Positions 39,665 to 48,691 of a stretch of DNA of 64,000 bases are shown here, one piece after another (positions within the stretch are counted from its first letter, which is position 1; each line of letters starts with the position of its first letter). The stretch lies in assembly GCF_014641075.1 (NCBI RefSeq), contig NZ_BMHP01000001.1:1240001-1304000 (forward strand), read 5' to 3'. Made by a program: the position numbers and the translations under genes. Under the pieces are notes generated by a model that was given only the letters and a program-made list of their open reading frames with translations, ran no database searches and was not told the DNA's origin. Source of the stretch: Paenibacillus nasutitermitis. GTDB taxonomy: Bacteria; Bacillota; Bacilli; Paenibacillales; Paenibacillaceae.

Positions 39665-40619
39665 ACCAGAGCTGCTGACAACCACCTCCTCGCTGGATGA
39701 GCTTAAATGTTTGATAGAAGCCGGAGCAGATGCTTTTGTATTGGGTGAGGCGCGTTACGCCCTGCGTTTGCCGGGTGAATTTGATGTGGAGGCGATTTCC
39801 AAAGCGGTGGAGATCGCCCATCCCAAAGGCGTCTCCATCTATGCTGCCGTTAACAATGTTATGGATAACGCCGCTGTGGACACACTTCCTGATTATATTC
39901 GGGCTCTTTCAAATGCTGGCGTGGATGCTATTGTATTCGGAGACCCTGCCGTTCTGATGGCTGTGCGGGCAGCGGCACCCGAATTGAAGCTTCACTGGAA
40001 TGCGGAGATGACCTCAACCAATTATGAGACAGCCAATTATTGGGGACGCCGCGGGGCTGTTCGAGTCGTGCTAGCACGGGAGCTCAATATGGATCAGGTG
40101 CTGGAATTCAAAGCAGGGACTAAACTCGAAGTGCAGGTTCAGGTGCATGGATTGACGAATATTTATCATTCCAAAAGACCGCTGGTGCACAATTATTTGC
40201 AGCATCAGGGACAGGCGGGGCCTGCAGAAGCAGCGGATTCCTCCATGCCGCAGGGAATAGCCCAGGGCACTTATGAGGAAGGCTTATATTTAATTGAGGT
40301 CGAGCGCCCTGATGAACGCTTCCCTATCTATGAGGATTCAAACGGTACGCATATTATGAGTTCGGATGACATCTGCATGATCGAGAACCTGCACGAGCTT
40401 ATGGAAACCGGCATTGACAGCCTGAAGATTGAAGGACTGCTGAAATCGGCGGCATACAATGAAATCGTGATACGTAGTTACCGCGCGGCTATCGATGCCT
40501 ACTGCGAAAGTCCTGCGGATTATGTTTTCCGGGAAGAGTGGCTTGATGCGATCAAAGCCGTGCAGGATCCGGCGCGTGAGCTTTCTTACGGTTTTTTTTA
40601 TAAGGAACAGGTATATTGA
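39654..40619 (+). CDS. U32 family peptidase-like protein, first (YrrN-like)
   Basis: A 321-residue TIM-barrel protein. It contains EAGADAFVLGEARYALR near 21-37, VHGLTNIYHSKRPLVHN near 166 and IDSLKIEGLLKSAAYN near 258. It lacks the cysteine-rich cluster of the second copy. U32 proteins include RlhA/TrhP, which work in rRNA and tRNA hydroxylation, so a role in RNA modification is more likely than proteolysis. AAGGAGGGG precedes ATG 39654. Confidence 0.85.
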   Translation: MATKPELLTTTSSLDELKCLIEAGADAFVLGEARYALRLPGEFDVEAISKAVEIAHPKGVSIYAAVNNVMDNAAVDTLPDYIRALSNAGVDAIVFGDPAVLMAVRAAAPELKLHWNAEMTSTNYETANYWGRRGAVRVVLARELNMDQVLEFKAGTKLEVQVQVHGLTNIYHSKRPLVHNYLQHQGQAGPAEAADSSMPQGIAQGTYEEGLYLIEVERPDERFPIYEDSNGTHIMSSDDICMIENLHELMETGIDSLKIEGLLKSAAYNEIVIRSYRAAIDAYCESPADYVFREEWLDAIKAVQDPARELSYGFFYKEQVY

Positions 40620-40656
40620 AATCGGTCCAATCTAGAATAATCAGGAGGTGACAACC

Positions 40657-41910
40657 GTGACGACCGCTGCATCGCCACGCTATACCGGCAAACGTCATCG
40701 GCTCGCCAAACCGGAGCTGCTGGCGCCGGCAGGGAACTTGGAGAAACTTAAATTTGCCGTCCATTATGGGGCGGATGCCGTTTATATCGGCGGACAAAAA
40801 TACGGCCTGCGCTCGGGGGCCGGCAATTTCACCTTTGAAGAGATGAAGGAAGGCGTGGAGTTTGCCGCCCGCTATGGAGCGAAGGTCTTCGTGGCAACGA
40901 ATATATATGCCCATAACGAGGACATTGCGGGTTTGGAAGATTATCTACGCCATCTCCAGGAAGCCGGCATTGCCGCCATTATCGCGGCTGACCCTGTCAT
41001 TATCGAAACTGCGCAGCGTGTTGCGCCCAAGCTTGAGGTGCATTTGAGCACCCAGCAATCGACTCTCAACTGGCAGGCCGTCAAGTTCTGGAAGGATGAA
41101 GGTTTGCCCCGCGTGGTATTGGCGCGTGAGGTGAGCCTGGAGGAGATCGCACAGATCAAGGCGAATGTCGATATTGAGATTGAAGCCTTTATTCACGGCG
41201 CTATGTGTTCATCCTTCTCCGGTCGATGCGTTCTCTCCAATCATTTCACGGACAGGGATTCAAACCGTGGCGGCTGCTCCCAATCCTGCCGGTGGAAATA
41301 CGATATCTTTGAGGAAGACAAGCCCATGTTTGGAACCGAAGAAGATAAATTTACGATGGGATCCAAAGATTTGTGTATGCTGGCGGATATCCCTGATCTA
41401 ATTGAGGCCGGCATCGATAGCTTCAAGATTGAAGGACGAATGAAAAGCGTCCATTACGTAGCGACAGTCGTCAATGCTTACAGGCAGGCTATCGATTCTT
41501 ATATGGCCGACCCGGAGCATTATGAACTGAAGCAGGAATGGCTGGACGATATCAATAAAGCGGCAAACCGTCCGCTCAACAGCGGTTTTTTCTATGATAC
41601 GCCCGGGCCGGAAGATCATATTTATGAGCCTGAAGAAAAACCGGCGCCTTACGATTTTGCCGGCGTTGTATTATCTTATGATGCCTCGACAGGTTTAGCC
41701 GTTGTCCAGCAGCGAAATCACTTTAAGCCCGGTCAAGAAGTGGAATTTTTCGGGCCGAAAGGAACCTTCTTCAAGCAAATCGTCGGTCCCATCACCGATG
41801 AAAAGGGAATCTTGCTTGAAGCGGCCAGACATCCGCTGCAGACTATTGTGTTCAAAACGGACTATGCGGTTCAGCCAATGGATATGATGCGCAAGCGGGT
41901 ACGCCTTTAG
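40657..41910 (+). CDS. U32 family peptidase-like protein, second (YrrO/TrhP-like)
   Basis: 417 residues. The N-terminal barrel has PELLAPAGNLEKLKFAVHYG, and the U32 signature ESFIHGAMC-type is EAFIHGAMCSSFSGRC near 174-189, followed by GGCSQSCRWKY. These cysteines fit an Fe-S or metal site. A C-terminal beta-barrel starts near 330. B. subtilis TrhP1/TrhP2 of this family hydroxylate U34 of tRNAs using prephenate. GTG 40657 is used (AGGAGG 8 nt before). The yrrN-yrrO order is conserved. Confidence 0.88.
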   Translation: MTTAASPRYTGKRHRLAKPELLAPAGNLEKLKFAVHYGADAVYIGGQKYGLRSGAGNFTFEEMKEGVEFAARYGAKVFVATNIYAHNEDIAGLEDYLRHLQEAGIAAIIAADPVIIETAQRVAPKLEVHLSTQQSTLNWQAVKFWKDEGLPRVVLAREVSLEEIAQIKANVDIEIEAFIHGAMCSSFSGRCVLSNHFTDRDSNRGGCSQSCRWKYDIFEEDKPMFGTEEDKFTMGSKDLCMLADIPDLIEAGIDSFKIEGRMKSVHYVATVVNAYRQAIDSYMADPEHYELKQEWLDDINKAANRPLNSGFFYDTPGPEDHIYEPEEKPAPYDFAGVVLSYDASTGLAVVQQRNHFKPGQEVEFFGPKGTFFKQIVGPITDEKGILLEAARHPLQTIVFKTDYAVQPMDMMRKRVRL

Positions 41911-41938
41911 TTAAGTCTATTTCTATGCCAGAAGTCTT

Positions 41939-41978
41939 GCCTTTCCGGAGAGTTTTATAACGGAAAGGTTTTTTTTGT
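41939..41978 (+). terminator. Terminator after the U32 genes
   Basis: The CCTTTCCG/CGGAAAGG stem with an 11-13-nt loop, then T8. Confidence 0.85.
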
Positions 41979-41998
41979 GAGTTTTTGCCGAAATCAAC

Positions 41999-42026
41999 TA
42001 ACATTGATGACCTTGATTACCGATAT
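41999..42026 (+). promoter_or_regulatory. Sigma-D-like promoter of the chemoreceptor gene
   Basis: TAAC at 41999-42002 and ACCGATAT at 42019-42026, spacer 16. The sigma-D consensus is TAAA, 15 nt, GCCGATAT. Each box differs by one base. It lies 180 nt before a chemoreceptor, the expected regulon class. Confidence 0.5.
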
Positions 42027-42081
42027 ATAGGATAAAGTGTTCATTAAACAGAAATGAAAGGGTGGGACATAAGGAGGATTC

Positions 42082-42210
42082 ATGGGCCTGACTATTTTTG
42101 GCTGTACAAATTTTTTACATAGAAGCAAGCCTTTGAGAACGAGAAGGTTGACGGCAGACGTAAACTTCAATAACAAACAAACAATATATCAGGTGGTGTC
42201 TGGTCGATGA
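42082..42210 (+). CDS. 42-residue small ORF overlapping the chemoreceptor start
   Basis: An ATG with a strong AAGGAGG 6 nt upstream opens a 42-codon frame. Its TGA stop overlaps the next gene's ATG (ATGA). The product is basic in the middle ([11 protein letters not shown]) with no membrane helix. No family recognised. The chemoreceptor's own ribosome site is weak, so coupling is plausible. Confidence 0.45.
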   Translation: MGLTIFGCTNFLHRSKPLRTRRLTADVNFNNKQTIYQVVSGR

Positions 42211-44369
42211 AATGGACGAACAAAGAAAAAAAGAAAGAGCTTGATGGCTCAGAAGCAAAGAAGAAGGATGCAACAAAAGAGAGTTATAGTTCATCGTTAA
42301 GCAATTTAAAAAAAATCAGATTGGGAAGCCCGCTGAAATCCGTGGGGATTAAATTATTTCTTATTATTTTCAGCGCAATTCTGGTGTGTGTCTTATTTGT
42401 CGGATTGTTCTCCTATTCCACATCCAAGTCGATTATCAAAAAGAAAGTGTCGGAATCAAGCTCCGTGGCGATCGCGCAATCCAAAGGCAAGCTGGATCTT
42501 ATGTTCCGCAATTATGAAGACTTGACAATGCAGCTTATGCTCGACAAAAACGTTCAGGAAAATCTGCAAGTTCTGAATTCCTCGAAAGAAGAATATGCCA
42601 AATTCGAAGCGATGAAAAAATTGACCGACACGGTTCAAACTTATGTAATCGGCAATAGCACGATTGTAGGGGTATCAATTGTTCCCATTAATGCGGGTGC
42701 CATATCAAGCATAACGGTTGGCGGCAGCTCCGTTAATGCCGGGGAAGCCCAGCAATCGGAATGGATGAAGCAGGTTGTCGAGGGGGACGGCCGGCTTGTA
42801 TGGCTGCCTACCAAAGTGCAGGGTTACTCCGGAAACTTGTCCGAACCCTCGTTTGCACTCAGTCGTGTCTTGAAGAATACGATCTCCAACGAGGGCAAAT
42901 ACATTATTGTTGTCGAAGTGTTCCTCAAAGAGCTTGGGACACAGCTGGAGGATTTGAAATTAGGCGACAACAGCGAGATTACGATTGTGACCAAAGACAA
43001 CAAAATTGTTTACAGTGCGGACGAAGCGGAGCTGGAGAAAGATTCTCTGGTCGTTCTGCCTGACGATAGCAAATCGGCTGCCACCGGCTCGCTGCAGGTG
43101 AATGACAAGAACGGGGAAGAAGTTCTGGCCATGTATCATCAGTTCGCTACATTGAATTGGAAGATTCTCGGTACGGTTCCGGTGAAGGAGCTGGTGAAAG
43201 ATGCCGCTAAGATTCGTGATTGGACCTGGATCATTGCCGCTATAGCTGCGGTTCTGGCAGCCGGGATCGGATTGCTTGTTATCCGTATGGTCGCTATGCC
43301 GCTCGGAAGACTTCGCAATCTCATGAATGAAGGCGAAAGCGGAAATCTGTATGTCAGGTCGAATGTGAAGACCCGTGACGAAATCGGCCAGCTTTCCCAA
43401 AGCTTTAACCAGATGATGGCTCAGATTACTGCCCTCGTTAATCAAACAACGCAATCTGCTCACGATGTGCTCAGCACAGCGGGCGAGTTGACGGATGCAT
43501 CGAAAAAAACGGCTATATCCGCCAAAGAAATCGCGGTCGCTACCGAAGAAATTGCTAATGGTGCAACAAGCCTTGCCATGGAAGCGGAGAAAGGCAGCGA
43601 TTTGACCAGCGAAATCAGTATTCAGATGAAGGAAGTTATGGATGCCAACCAGCAGATGGGCGTCTCCGCTTCCGAAGTCGAGAATGCGAGCCGTCAGGGT
43701 ACAGTCTACATGAACAGTCTGATTGAAAAAACGGGATTGACGGAAGAAATGACACGTTCCATGGTTGAGAAGGTTGACCGTCTGAAGGACAGTACGTCCT
43801 CGATTCGTAAAATCCTGGATGTTCTGAACAATATTTCGAAACAAACCAATATATTGTCTTTGAATGCAACAATTGAAGCTGCGCGCGCCGGTACGGCAGG
43901 GAAAGGGTTTATGGTGGTGGCGGACGAAATTCGCAAGCTCGCCGACCAATCCCGTCAATCCATTGATGTAGTCGGCCAGTTTACAGACACGATCCAAAAA
44001 GAAATTGATGAGACGGTTAATGTGCTTTCCGATGCCTATCCGATTTTCCAGGAGCAAATTGGTTCGGTTAAGGAAGCAAACCAGATATTCTTGACCGTTC
44101 AAAGTCAGATGGGCCAGTTTGTCGATCGTCTCAGCTCGGTTACGGAATCGATCAGCGTGCTCGAACGTTCACAGCTTGTTTTGTCCGACGCGATGGGCAA
44201 CGTCAGCGCGGTTGCCGAAGAATCTTCGGCAACTTCCGAGGAAGTGGCATCTTTAAGTAATGAGCAGACGAATATCAGCGAAGGACTTGTCGGCCTATCG
44301 GATAAGCTCCAAACGGTATCAACAGGACTCAAAGAAACGTTATCGCGATTCCGTACAGAAAAACAATAG
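42207..44369 (+). CDS. Methyl-accepting chemotaxis protein
   Basis: 720 residues. A Lys-rich cytosolic start, TM1 near 48-70, an extracytoplasmic dCache-like sensor domain to about 335, TM2 near 336-358, a HAMP domain to about 412, and a long helical signalling domain follow. The hairpin tip is present as [35 protein letters not shown] (positions about 548-582), the site contacting CheA and CheW. The ligand is unknown. The gene follows a sigma-D-like promoter and a small overlapping ORF and ends at a strong terminator. Confidence 0.95.
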   Translation: MKWTNKEKKKELDGSEAKKKDATKESYSSSLSNLKKIRLGSPLKSVGIKLFLIIFSAILVCVLFVGLFSYSTSKSIIKKKVSESSSVAIAQSKGKLDLMFRNYEDLTMQLMLDKNVQENLQVLNSSKEEYAKFEAMKKLTDTVQTYVIGNSTIVGVSIVPINAGAISSITVGGSSVNAGEAQQSEWMKQVVEGDGRLVWLPTKVQGYSGNLSEPSFALSRVLKNTISNEGKYIIVVEVFLKELGTQLEDLKLGDNSEITIVTKDNKIVYSADEAELEKDSLVVLPDDSKSAATGSLQVNDKNGEEVLAMYHQFATLNWKILGTVPVKELVKDAAKIRDWTWIIAAIAAVLAAGIGLLVIRMVAMPLGRLRNLMNEGESGNLYVRSNVKTRDEIGQLSQSFNQMMAQITALVNQTTQSAHDVLSTAGELTDASKKTAISAKEIAVATEEIANGATSLAMEAEKGSDLTSEISIQMKEVMDANQQMGVSASEVENASRQGTVYMNSLIEKTGLTEEMTRSMVEKVDRLKDSTSSIRKILDVLNNISKQTNILSLNATIEAARAGTAGKGFMVVADEIRKLADQSRQSIDVVGQFTDTIQKEIDETVNVLSDAYPIFQEQIGSVKEANQIFLTVQSQMGQFVDRLSSVTESISVLERSQLVLSDAMGNVSAVAEESSATSEEVASLSNEQTNISEGLVGLSDKLQTVSTGLKETLSRFRTEKQ

Positions 44370-44385
44370 AAGGCGGATAGGTGAA

Positions 44386-44425
44386 GAAGCCGGACAAGCT
44401 GTTGTCCGGCTTCTTGCTGTTATTT
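44386..44425 (+). terminator. Terminator of the chemoreceptor gene
   Basis: A perfect 12-bp stem GAAGCCGGACAA/TTGTCCGGCTTC with a 4-nt loop, then a T-rich tail. Confidence 0.9.
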
Positions 44426-44484
44426 ATCCTTTGTACTTTGGCCTGATAGCCAAAAGTTAGGTCATAACGGGGTCACAGTGCAAT

Positions 44485-44518
44485 AAAAAGAGGCGGGACC
44501 CAGGGTCCCGCCTCTTCG
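44485..44518 (-). terminator. Terminator of the metallopeptidase gene
   Basis: A 14-bp perfect inverted repeat (44488-44501 with 44503-44516). A5 on the left gives a T run on the minus strand. Confidence 0.8.
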
Positions 44519-44538
44519 CATGCCGACGCTCGTTTTGA

Positions 44539-45222
44539 TTAATCGCGGCTTTGCGTGAAGATCATGATATACTTCAGCAACTCCAGGAGTGAAATGAGCG
44601 CAGCTGCTACATAAGTAAGGGCAGCGGCATTCAACACTTTAGCAACGCCCCGCTCTTCCTCATTGGAAATGAAGCCTTCGGATATCATCAGCTCACGTGC
44701 CCGGTTGCTGGCGTTATATTCCACGGGCAAGGTTACGAGCTGGAAGGCAACGGCACAAGTAAAGAAAAGAATGCCGAGCCCGATCAGTCCGGTCGCCTGG
44801 AACAGGAAGCCGGCAATCAGCATGAAAGGCGCAACGCCGGAAGCGAATCTGACGACCGGGAAGATGCGGTGGCGGACCACCAGCATCGGGTAATGCTGCT
44901 GATGCTGAATGGCATGGCCGACTTCGTGACAAGCCACAGAAACGGCGGAGATGGAGTTCTCGTAGTAGACCGGCTCCGATAACCTTACCACCCGCTGAAC
45001 GGGGTCGTAGTGGTCGGAAAGTCTTCCGGGAACCGGCTCAACGGGAACATCATGAAGACCGTTGGCATCAAGCATTCTTCTAGCGGCATCATAGCCGGTA
45101 ATGCCGCTCATTATCGGTACTTCGGACCAGCGGTTGAAAGTCCCTTTTACCCGAAATTGAGCCCAAAGCGACAAACCGAACGCGATAATAATCAGAAAGT
45201 CCATGGGATGGAATAGAAGCAT
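44539..45222 (-). CDS. YugP-type zinc metallopeptidase
   Basis: A 227-residue membrane protein. The zinc motif HEVGH is in VACHEVGHAIQH near 105-116, between an N-terminal helix and two or three C-terminal helices. A third ligand is probably the Glu/Asn segment PVEYNASNRA. The YugP family is membrane-embedded and of unknown substrate. ATG 45222 follows GGAGGG. It lies 23 nt downstream of a MerR-type gene in an operon. Confidence 0.88.
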   Translation of the reverse strand: MLLFHPMDFLIIIAFGLSLWAQFRVKGTFNRWSEVPIMSGITGYDAARRMLDANGLHDVPVEPVPGRLSDHYDPVQRVVRLSEPVYYENSISAVSVACHEVGHAIQHQQHYPMLVVRHRIFPVVRFASGVAPFMLIAGFLFQATGLIGLGILFFTCAVAFQLVTLPVEYNASNRARELMISEGFISNEEERGVAKVLNAAALTYVAAALISLLELLKYIMIFTQSRD

Positions 45223-45245
45223 GCTAAATCCCTCCATTATTTGGT

Positions 45246-45686
45246 TTACATGAGTCCGCCCTTATTCAAGAGCAGTGCCAGCGCTTCGACACATGCCGCT
45301 GTTTGGGGAACAAGACGTTTGAACACCTGCTTGGCCTGATGAGGTTTCATTTGGCTTAATACAGGTTCGAGCTCCTTGACATACCGCTGCAGCTGCTCCA
45401 AATGCAAGGAAAGGTCTGTAAGCTTGCTTGATACCTGTTCCTCGCGGGAAACCTTGTTCCACACGTTTATATTTTCCTTGATTTCTTCAAGTGAATATTT
45501 ATCCTGCTTCATTTGTACAATACGTTTGAGACGAAGCAAGGTTTCATCACTGTACAATCGGTAATTTTTGGCTGAACGCGTTTCAGGCTGGATTAAACCA
45601 ATCGAGGTATAGAAATCGATTGTGCGAGGGCTGACGTCGGCCATTTTCGATAAAACGCCAATACGGTATAAGGTTTTTTCCGCCAA
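45246..45686 (-). CDS. MerR-family transcriptional regulator
   Basis: 146 residues. The winged-helix domain reads YRIGVLSKMADVSPRTIDFYTSIGLI at the N-terminus and NYRLYSDETLLRLKRI after it. A dimerising coiled coil and a C-terminal segment with one cysteine (TAACVEAL) follow. The inducer is unknown. TTG 45686 is used as AGAGGTGG lies just upstream. It is co-transcribed with the YugP-type peptidase, which it may control. Confidence 0.88.
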   Translation of the reverse strand: MAEKTLYRIGVLSKMADVSPRTIDFYTSIGLIQPETRSAKNYRLYSDETLLRLKRIVQMKQDKYSLEEIKENINVWNKVSREEQVSSKLTDLSLHLEQLQRYVKELEPVLSQMKPHQAKQVFKRLVPQTAACVEALALLLNKGGLM

Positions 45687-46100
45687 CTTTCCCACCTCTT
45701 TCTTTAAATAAAAGGCTGCTGCTGATTCTGTTCATGAAAGGTGCTTCACAACGCAAGAAAAGCGCTGCTGCGTTGTTACGGATGAAAACTACTCTTAGAC
45801 TTATCTTATTATATGATACAGAAACTATAACCATACAGTCAAACGTAATGCTTTTAATTCGCGAAATGTTCAGAAGTTTTCACATTTTCGAATCGCAGCA
45901 ATCGGATCACCTGCAGCGCTTAAACAATCCTGAGGCCATTGGAGAGCAATACCAAGCCCTTTTACATACCGACCTCCGCTAAATGCGAAGGATAATTCCC
46001 GAAATAGAACAATTTGAAACTGTACCCGTCAAAAAACTTAACATTTGAGTCCAATCATGTCTTGAATGTTTGATTTTTTTATAGGAATTCAAAAAAAATA
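45687..46100. other. Divergent spacer between the MerR gene and amt
   Basis: About 500 nt in all up to the amt start. The only elements seen in this part are the minus-strand promoter at 45813-45842. An 82-codon frame at 45734-45982 has no ribosome site and crosses that promoter. Confidence 0.4.
45813..45842 (-). promoter_or_regulatory. Sigma-A promoter of the MerR-metallopeptidase operon
   Basis: On the minus strand TTGACT (45842-45837) and TATCAT (45818-45813), spacer 18. Confidence 0.6.
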
Positions 46101-46129
46101 TTGTCAAGATAAGCTGTTCTGACTATAAT
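46101..46129 (+). promoter_or_regulatory. Sigma-A promoter of the amt operon
   Basis: TTGTCA at 46101-46106 and TATAAT at 46124-46129, spacer 17. The start would be near 46136. Confidence 0.8.
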
Positions 46130-46150
46130 GACATTAAGTCTTTCTTACAA

Positions 46151-46167
46151 TGTTAAGTAACATTACA
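46151..46167 (+). promoter_or_regulatory. GlnR/TnrA box upstream of amt
   Basis: TGTTA, 7 nt, TTACA: an exact match to the TGTNA-N7-TNACA consensus. It lies about 15-30 nt downstream of the predicted transcription start, a repressing position expected for GlnR. Confidence 0.8.
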
Positions 46168-46186
46168 CAAATGGGGAGTGATTGTC

Positions 46187-47554
46187 ATGTTTAAAAAGTT
46201 GGTCTTGTCGATTGCAGCATGTTCTCTTCTTTTTCCGGCAATGGCGTTTGCCGAGGATTCTGCCGCAGATACGCTGAGTCTTGGGATCAACTCGATCTGG
46301 ATTTTGGTTTCTGCAGTCCTCGTTCTTCTGATGCAAGGCGGATTTATCCTGCTTGAAGCCGGATCGACAAGAATGAAGAATGCCGGACATGTAGCGGGCA
46401 AAACAATCTTTACCTTAGGTCTTTGTTCCCTGGTATACTGGGCCGTAGGATATGGCCTGATCTTCGGAGGAGACAATGTCGATCATGCCATAAATCGTTT
46501 CATTGGATCCGGTGATTTCTTCTTCAATCCTTCTATTGTAGGTGAAACCGGTGATGATTATCCCTCCAGTGTATTTTTCATCTTTCAATTGGCATTTGCG
46601 GCTATCTCGCTGACCATAGCATGGGGCGGTTTTGCGGAACGAGCGAAATTATCCGCCTATCTCATTTTCAGCATTTTATTTACGGCTTTGATCTATCCTG
46701 TAGTTGCACATTGGATTTGGGGCGGAGGCTGGCTTGCCGAGGACGGCGCCCAGGATTACGCTGGTTCGACAGTCGTTCATTTAACTGGAGCGCTTGCGGC
46801 TTTAGCAGCAACAATCCTGCTTAAACCCCGTATCGGCAAGTTCAACAAGGACGGCTCCGCCAACGAAATACTCGGTCATAACCAAGTATTCAGTTCCCTG
46901 GCCGTATTGCTTCTGTGGGTCGGCTGGTTTGGATTCAACGCAGGCTCAGCCCTCACGGTAGGCGATGGATTCTTTGGTTATGTCGCGTTCAATACTCAGC
47001 TTGGCGCAGCAGCTGGCGCCGTGGCGGCACTGCTTATTTCCTGGCTGGTGAATGGAAAAGCAGATATCTCAACGATGCTAAACGGAGCGCTTGCCGGGCT
47101 CGTCGCCATCACAGCTTCCTGTGCGTTCGTTGATCCTTGGGCAGCGGTTGTGATTGGTCTGGTTGCAGGCGTGCTCGTATTTTACAGCGCGAAATTTTTC
47201 GAGAAAATCAAGGTGGATGATCCGATATACGCCATGTCTGTACATGGTGCCGCAGGAATCTGGGGTACCTTGGCGAATGGTATATTTGCAACCCAGGCAT
47301 TGGCTGACCAAGTAGGCGTCGGTCAAGGCGGACTGATCGATACAGGAAGCTGGCACCAGCTTTGGGTACAACTGGAATCGGTTGTGGTCTGCGGCGCTTA
47401 TGCGCTTGGCGCATCCTTCCTATTGCTTGGAATTATGAAGCTTGTTATGGGTTTACGCGTTACGGAAGAACAGGAAATTATCGGTCTTGACCTTTCCGAA
47501 CATGGCACATACGGCTATCCTGAGCAAATGAAAAAAGCTCACGCAGAGGCATAA
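46187..47554 (+). CDS. amt: Ammonium transporter (Amt family)
   Basis: 455 residues with an N-terminal signal-like helix (ending AFAED) and 11 membrane helices. LMQGGFILLEAGSTRMKN near 40-57, the twin-His pore residues in VVHLTGALAAL near 192 and SVHGAAGIWGTL near 343 are family landmarks. It carries ammonium into the cell. Its C-terminus keeps EEEEIIGLDLSEHGTYGYPE-like residues used for gating. ATG 46187 follows GGGGAGTG. No PII gene (glnK) is next to it; a DUF294 gene follows 48 nt later. Confidence 0.95.
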   Translation: MFKKLVLSIAACSLLFPAMAFAEDSAADTLSLGINSIWILVSAVLVLLMQGGFILLEAGSTRMKNAGHVAGKTIFTLGLCSLVYWAVGYGLIFGGDNVDHAINRFIGSGDFFFNPSIVGETGDDYPSSVFFIFQLAFAAISLTIAWGGFAERAKLSAYLIFSILFTALIYPVVAHWIWGGGWLAEDGAQDYAGSTVVHLTGALAALAATILLKPRIGKFNKDGSANEILGHNQVFSSLAVLLLWVGWFGFNAGSALTVGDGFFGYVAFNTQLGAAAGAVAALLISWLVNGKADISTMLNGALAGLVAITASCAFVDPWAAVVIGLVAGVLVFYSAKFFEKIKVDDPIYAMSVHGAAGIWGTLANGIFATQALADQVGVGQGGLIDTGSWHQLWVQLESVVVCGAYALGASFLLLGIMKLVMGLRVTEEQEIIGLDLSEHGTYGYPEQMKKAHAEA

Positions 47555-47602
47555 GCGATTATTCCGACATAAACAATCATACTGGCCAGAGGAGAGGGAT
47601 GC

Positions 47603-48673
47603 ATGAACGATTCAGTTTATGCCCGGCTGCTGGGACAAATCGGCGTCTGCGAGGATGCGGATGCGCTGCGCGGCTTGAGAGGTCAAATCCATGAACATAT
47701 GGAAGCTCTGCTCTCTGAACGGACAGTCGAACAATTTTATATCGGGTTGAACGAGGTGCATGACGCTTTCATCAAGCGTGCGATCGTCCTCTCGGAAGCG
47801 CAAATGGCACGGATGGGGTATGGACCCCCACCCGTGCTTTACGCTTATGTATTGTTCGGCAGCGGAGGCAGGGAAGAACAGACAATGTCCAGCGACCAGG
47901 ATAGCGGTATTGTATATGAAGATTCGGAAGATACAGCTCAGAAGGAAAACGTATCGGGCTATTTCAGGCGATTCTCTGATCACGTGGTGAAGCTGCTGAA
48001 GCATCTTGGTTATCCGCCATGCGATGGAAATGTCATCAGCTCCAATCCGGAATGGTGCCAGCCCCTGTCGGGCTGGGGCTCCAAACTGGAAGTATGGTAC
48101 AAAGAGCCGGATTGGGAACGCGTCCGCTATTTGCTTATAGTTGCCGATTGCAGAATGATTTACGGGGATGCCGGGGTAATGGCCTCATTCCGGAATCAAT
48201 TTAATGCCGGATTGAAAGAGAACCCCGATATTATAAGAAATATGCTGAACAATACAATGCGGCATAAGATGCTGGTCGGCATATTCGGACAGCTGCTTAA
48301 AGAACCTTATGGCGAAGATGCAGGCAGTCTCGATGTCAAATATGGGGCATATATTCCGATGGTTAATGCCATTCGGCTGATGAGCATCACAAGTGGGGTT
48401 ATGGAAACTTCGACGCTGGCACGACTGCAGGGACTGCTTGCGAACAAGGAATTGACGGAGCGGGAAGCGGCGGTATACAAAGATACGTTCCGGCTCTTCC
48501 TGCGGATCCGGTTAATGGCCACGGAACGTTATGAAGGAGGACTATATACCAATAATGGCAAGCTCGCGGGCCGTAAGATGACCAGGGAGCTGACGGATCA
48601 GCTTAAGGCCGCCCTGCGCCAGGGCAGAAAGCTGCAGCGTCGTATCTATAAAGAAACGATAAGCAGGTTCTAG
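47603..48673 (+). CDS. DUF294 putative nucleotidyltransferase (GlnD-like)
   Basis: 356 residues. The nucleotidyltransferase core GSGGREEQTMSSDQDSG near 92-108 keeps the GSxxR and DxD-type acidic residues seen in GlnD and DUF294 proteins. The C-terminal half is the helical DUF294_C domain. No CBS or cNMP-binding domain is attached, unlike many relatives. By analogy with GlnD it could nucleotidylate a protein partner. It lies between amt and a DnaQ-like exonuclease, suggesting a role in nitrogen signalling. Confidence 0.8.
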   Translation: MNDSVYARLLGQIGVCEDADALRGLRGQIHEHMEALLSERTVEQFYIGLNEVHDAFIKRAIVLSEAQMARMGYGPPPVLYAYVLFGSGGREEQTMSSDQDSGIVYEDSEDTAQKENVSGYFRRFSDHVVKLLKHLGYPPCDGNVISSNPEWCQPLSGWGSKLEVWYKEPDWERVRYLLIVADCRMIYGDAGVMASFRNQFNAGLKENPDIIRNMLNNTMRHKMLVGIFGQLLKEPYGEDAGSLDVKYGAYIPMVNAIRLMSITSGVMETSTLARLQGLLANKELTEREAAVYKDTFRLFLRIRLMATERYEGGLYTNNGKLAGRKMTRELTDQLKAALRQGRKLQRRIYKETISRF

Positions 48674-48691
48674 AGGCGAAAGGAGAAAACC

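Noticed and set aside
42960..44102. A 380-codon frame antisense to the chemoreceptor gene
   Set aside because: Shadow of the highly repetitive helical signalling domain; no ribosome site or family.
45734..45982. An 82-codon frame upstream of amt
   Set aside because: No ribosome site, and it crosses the minus-strand MerR promoter.
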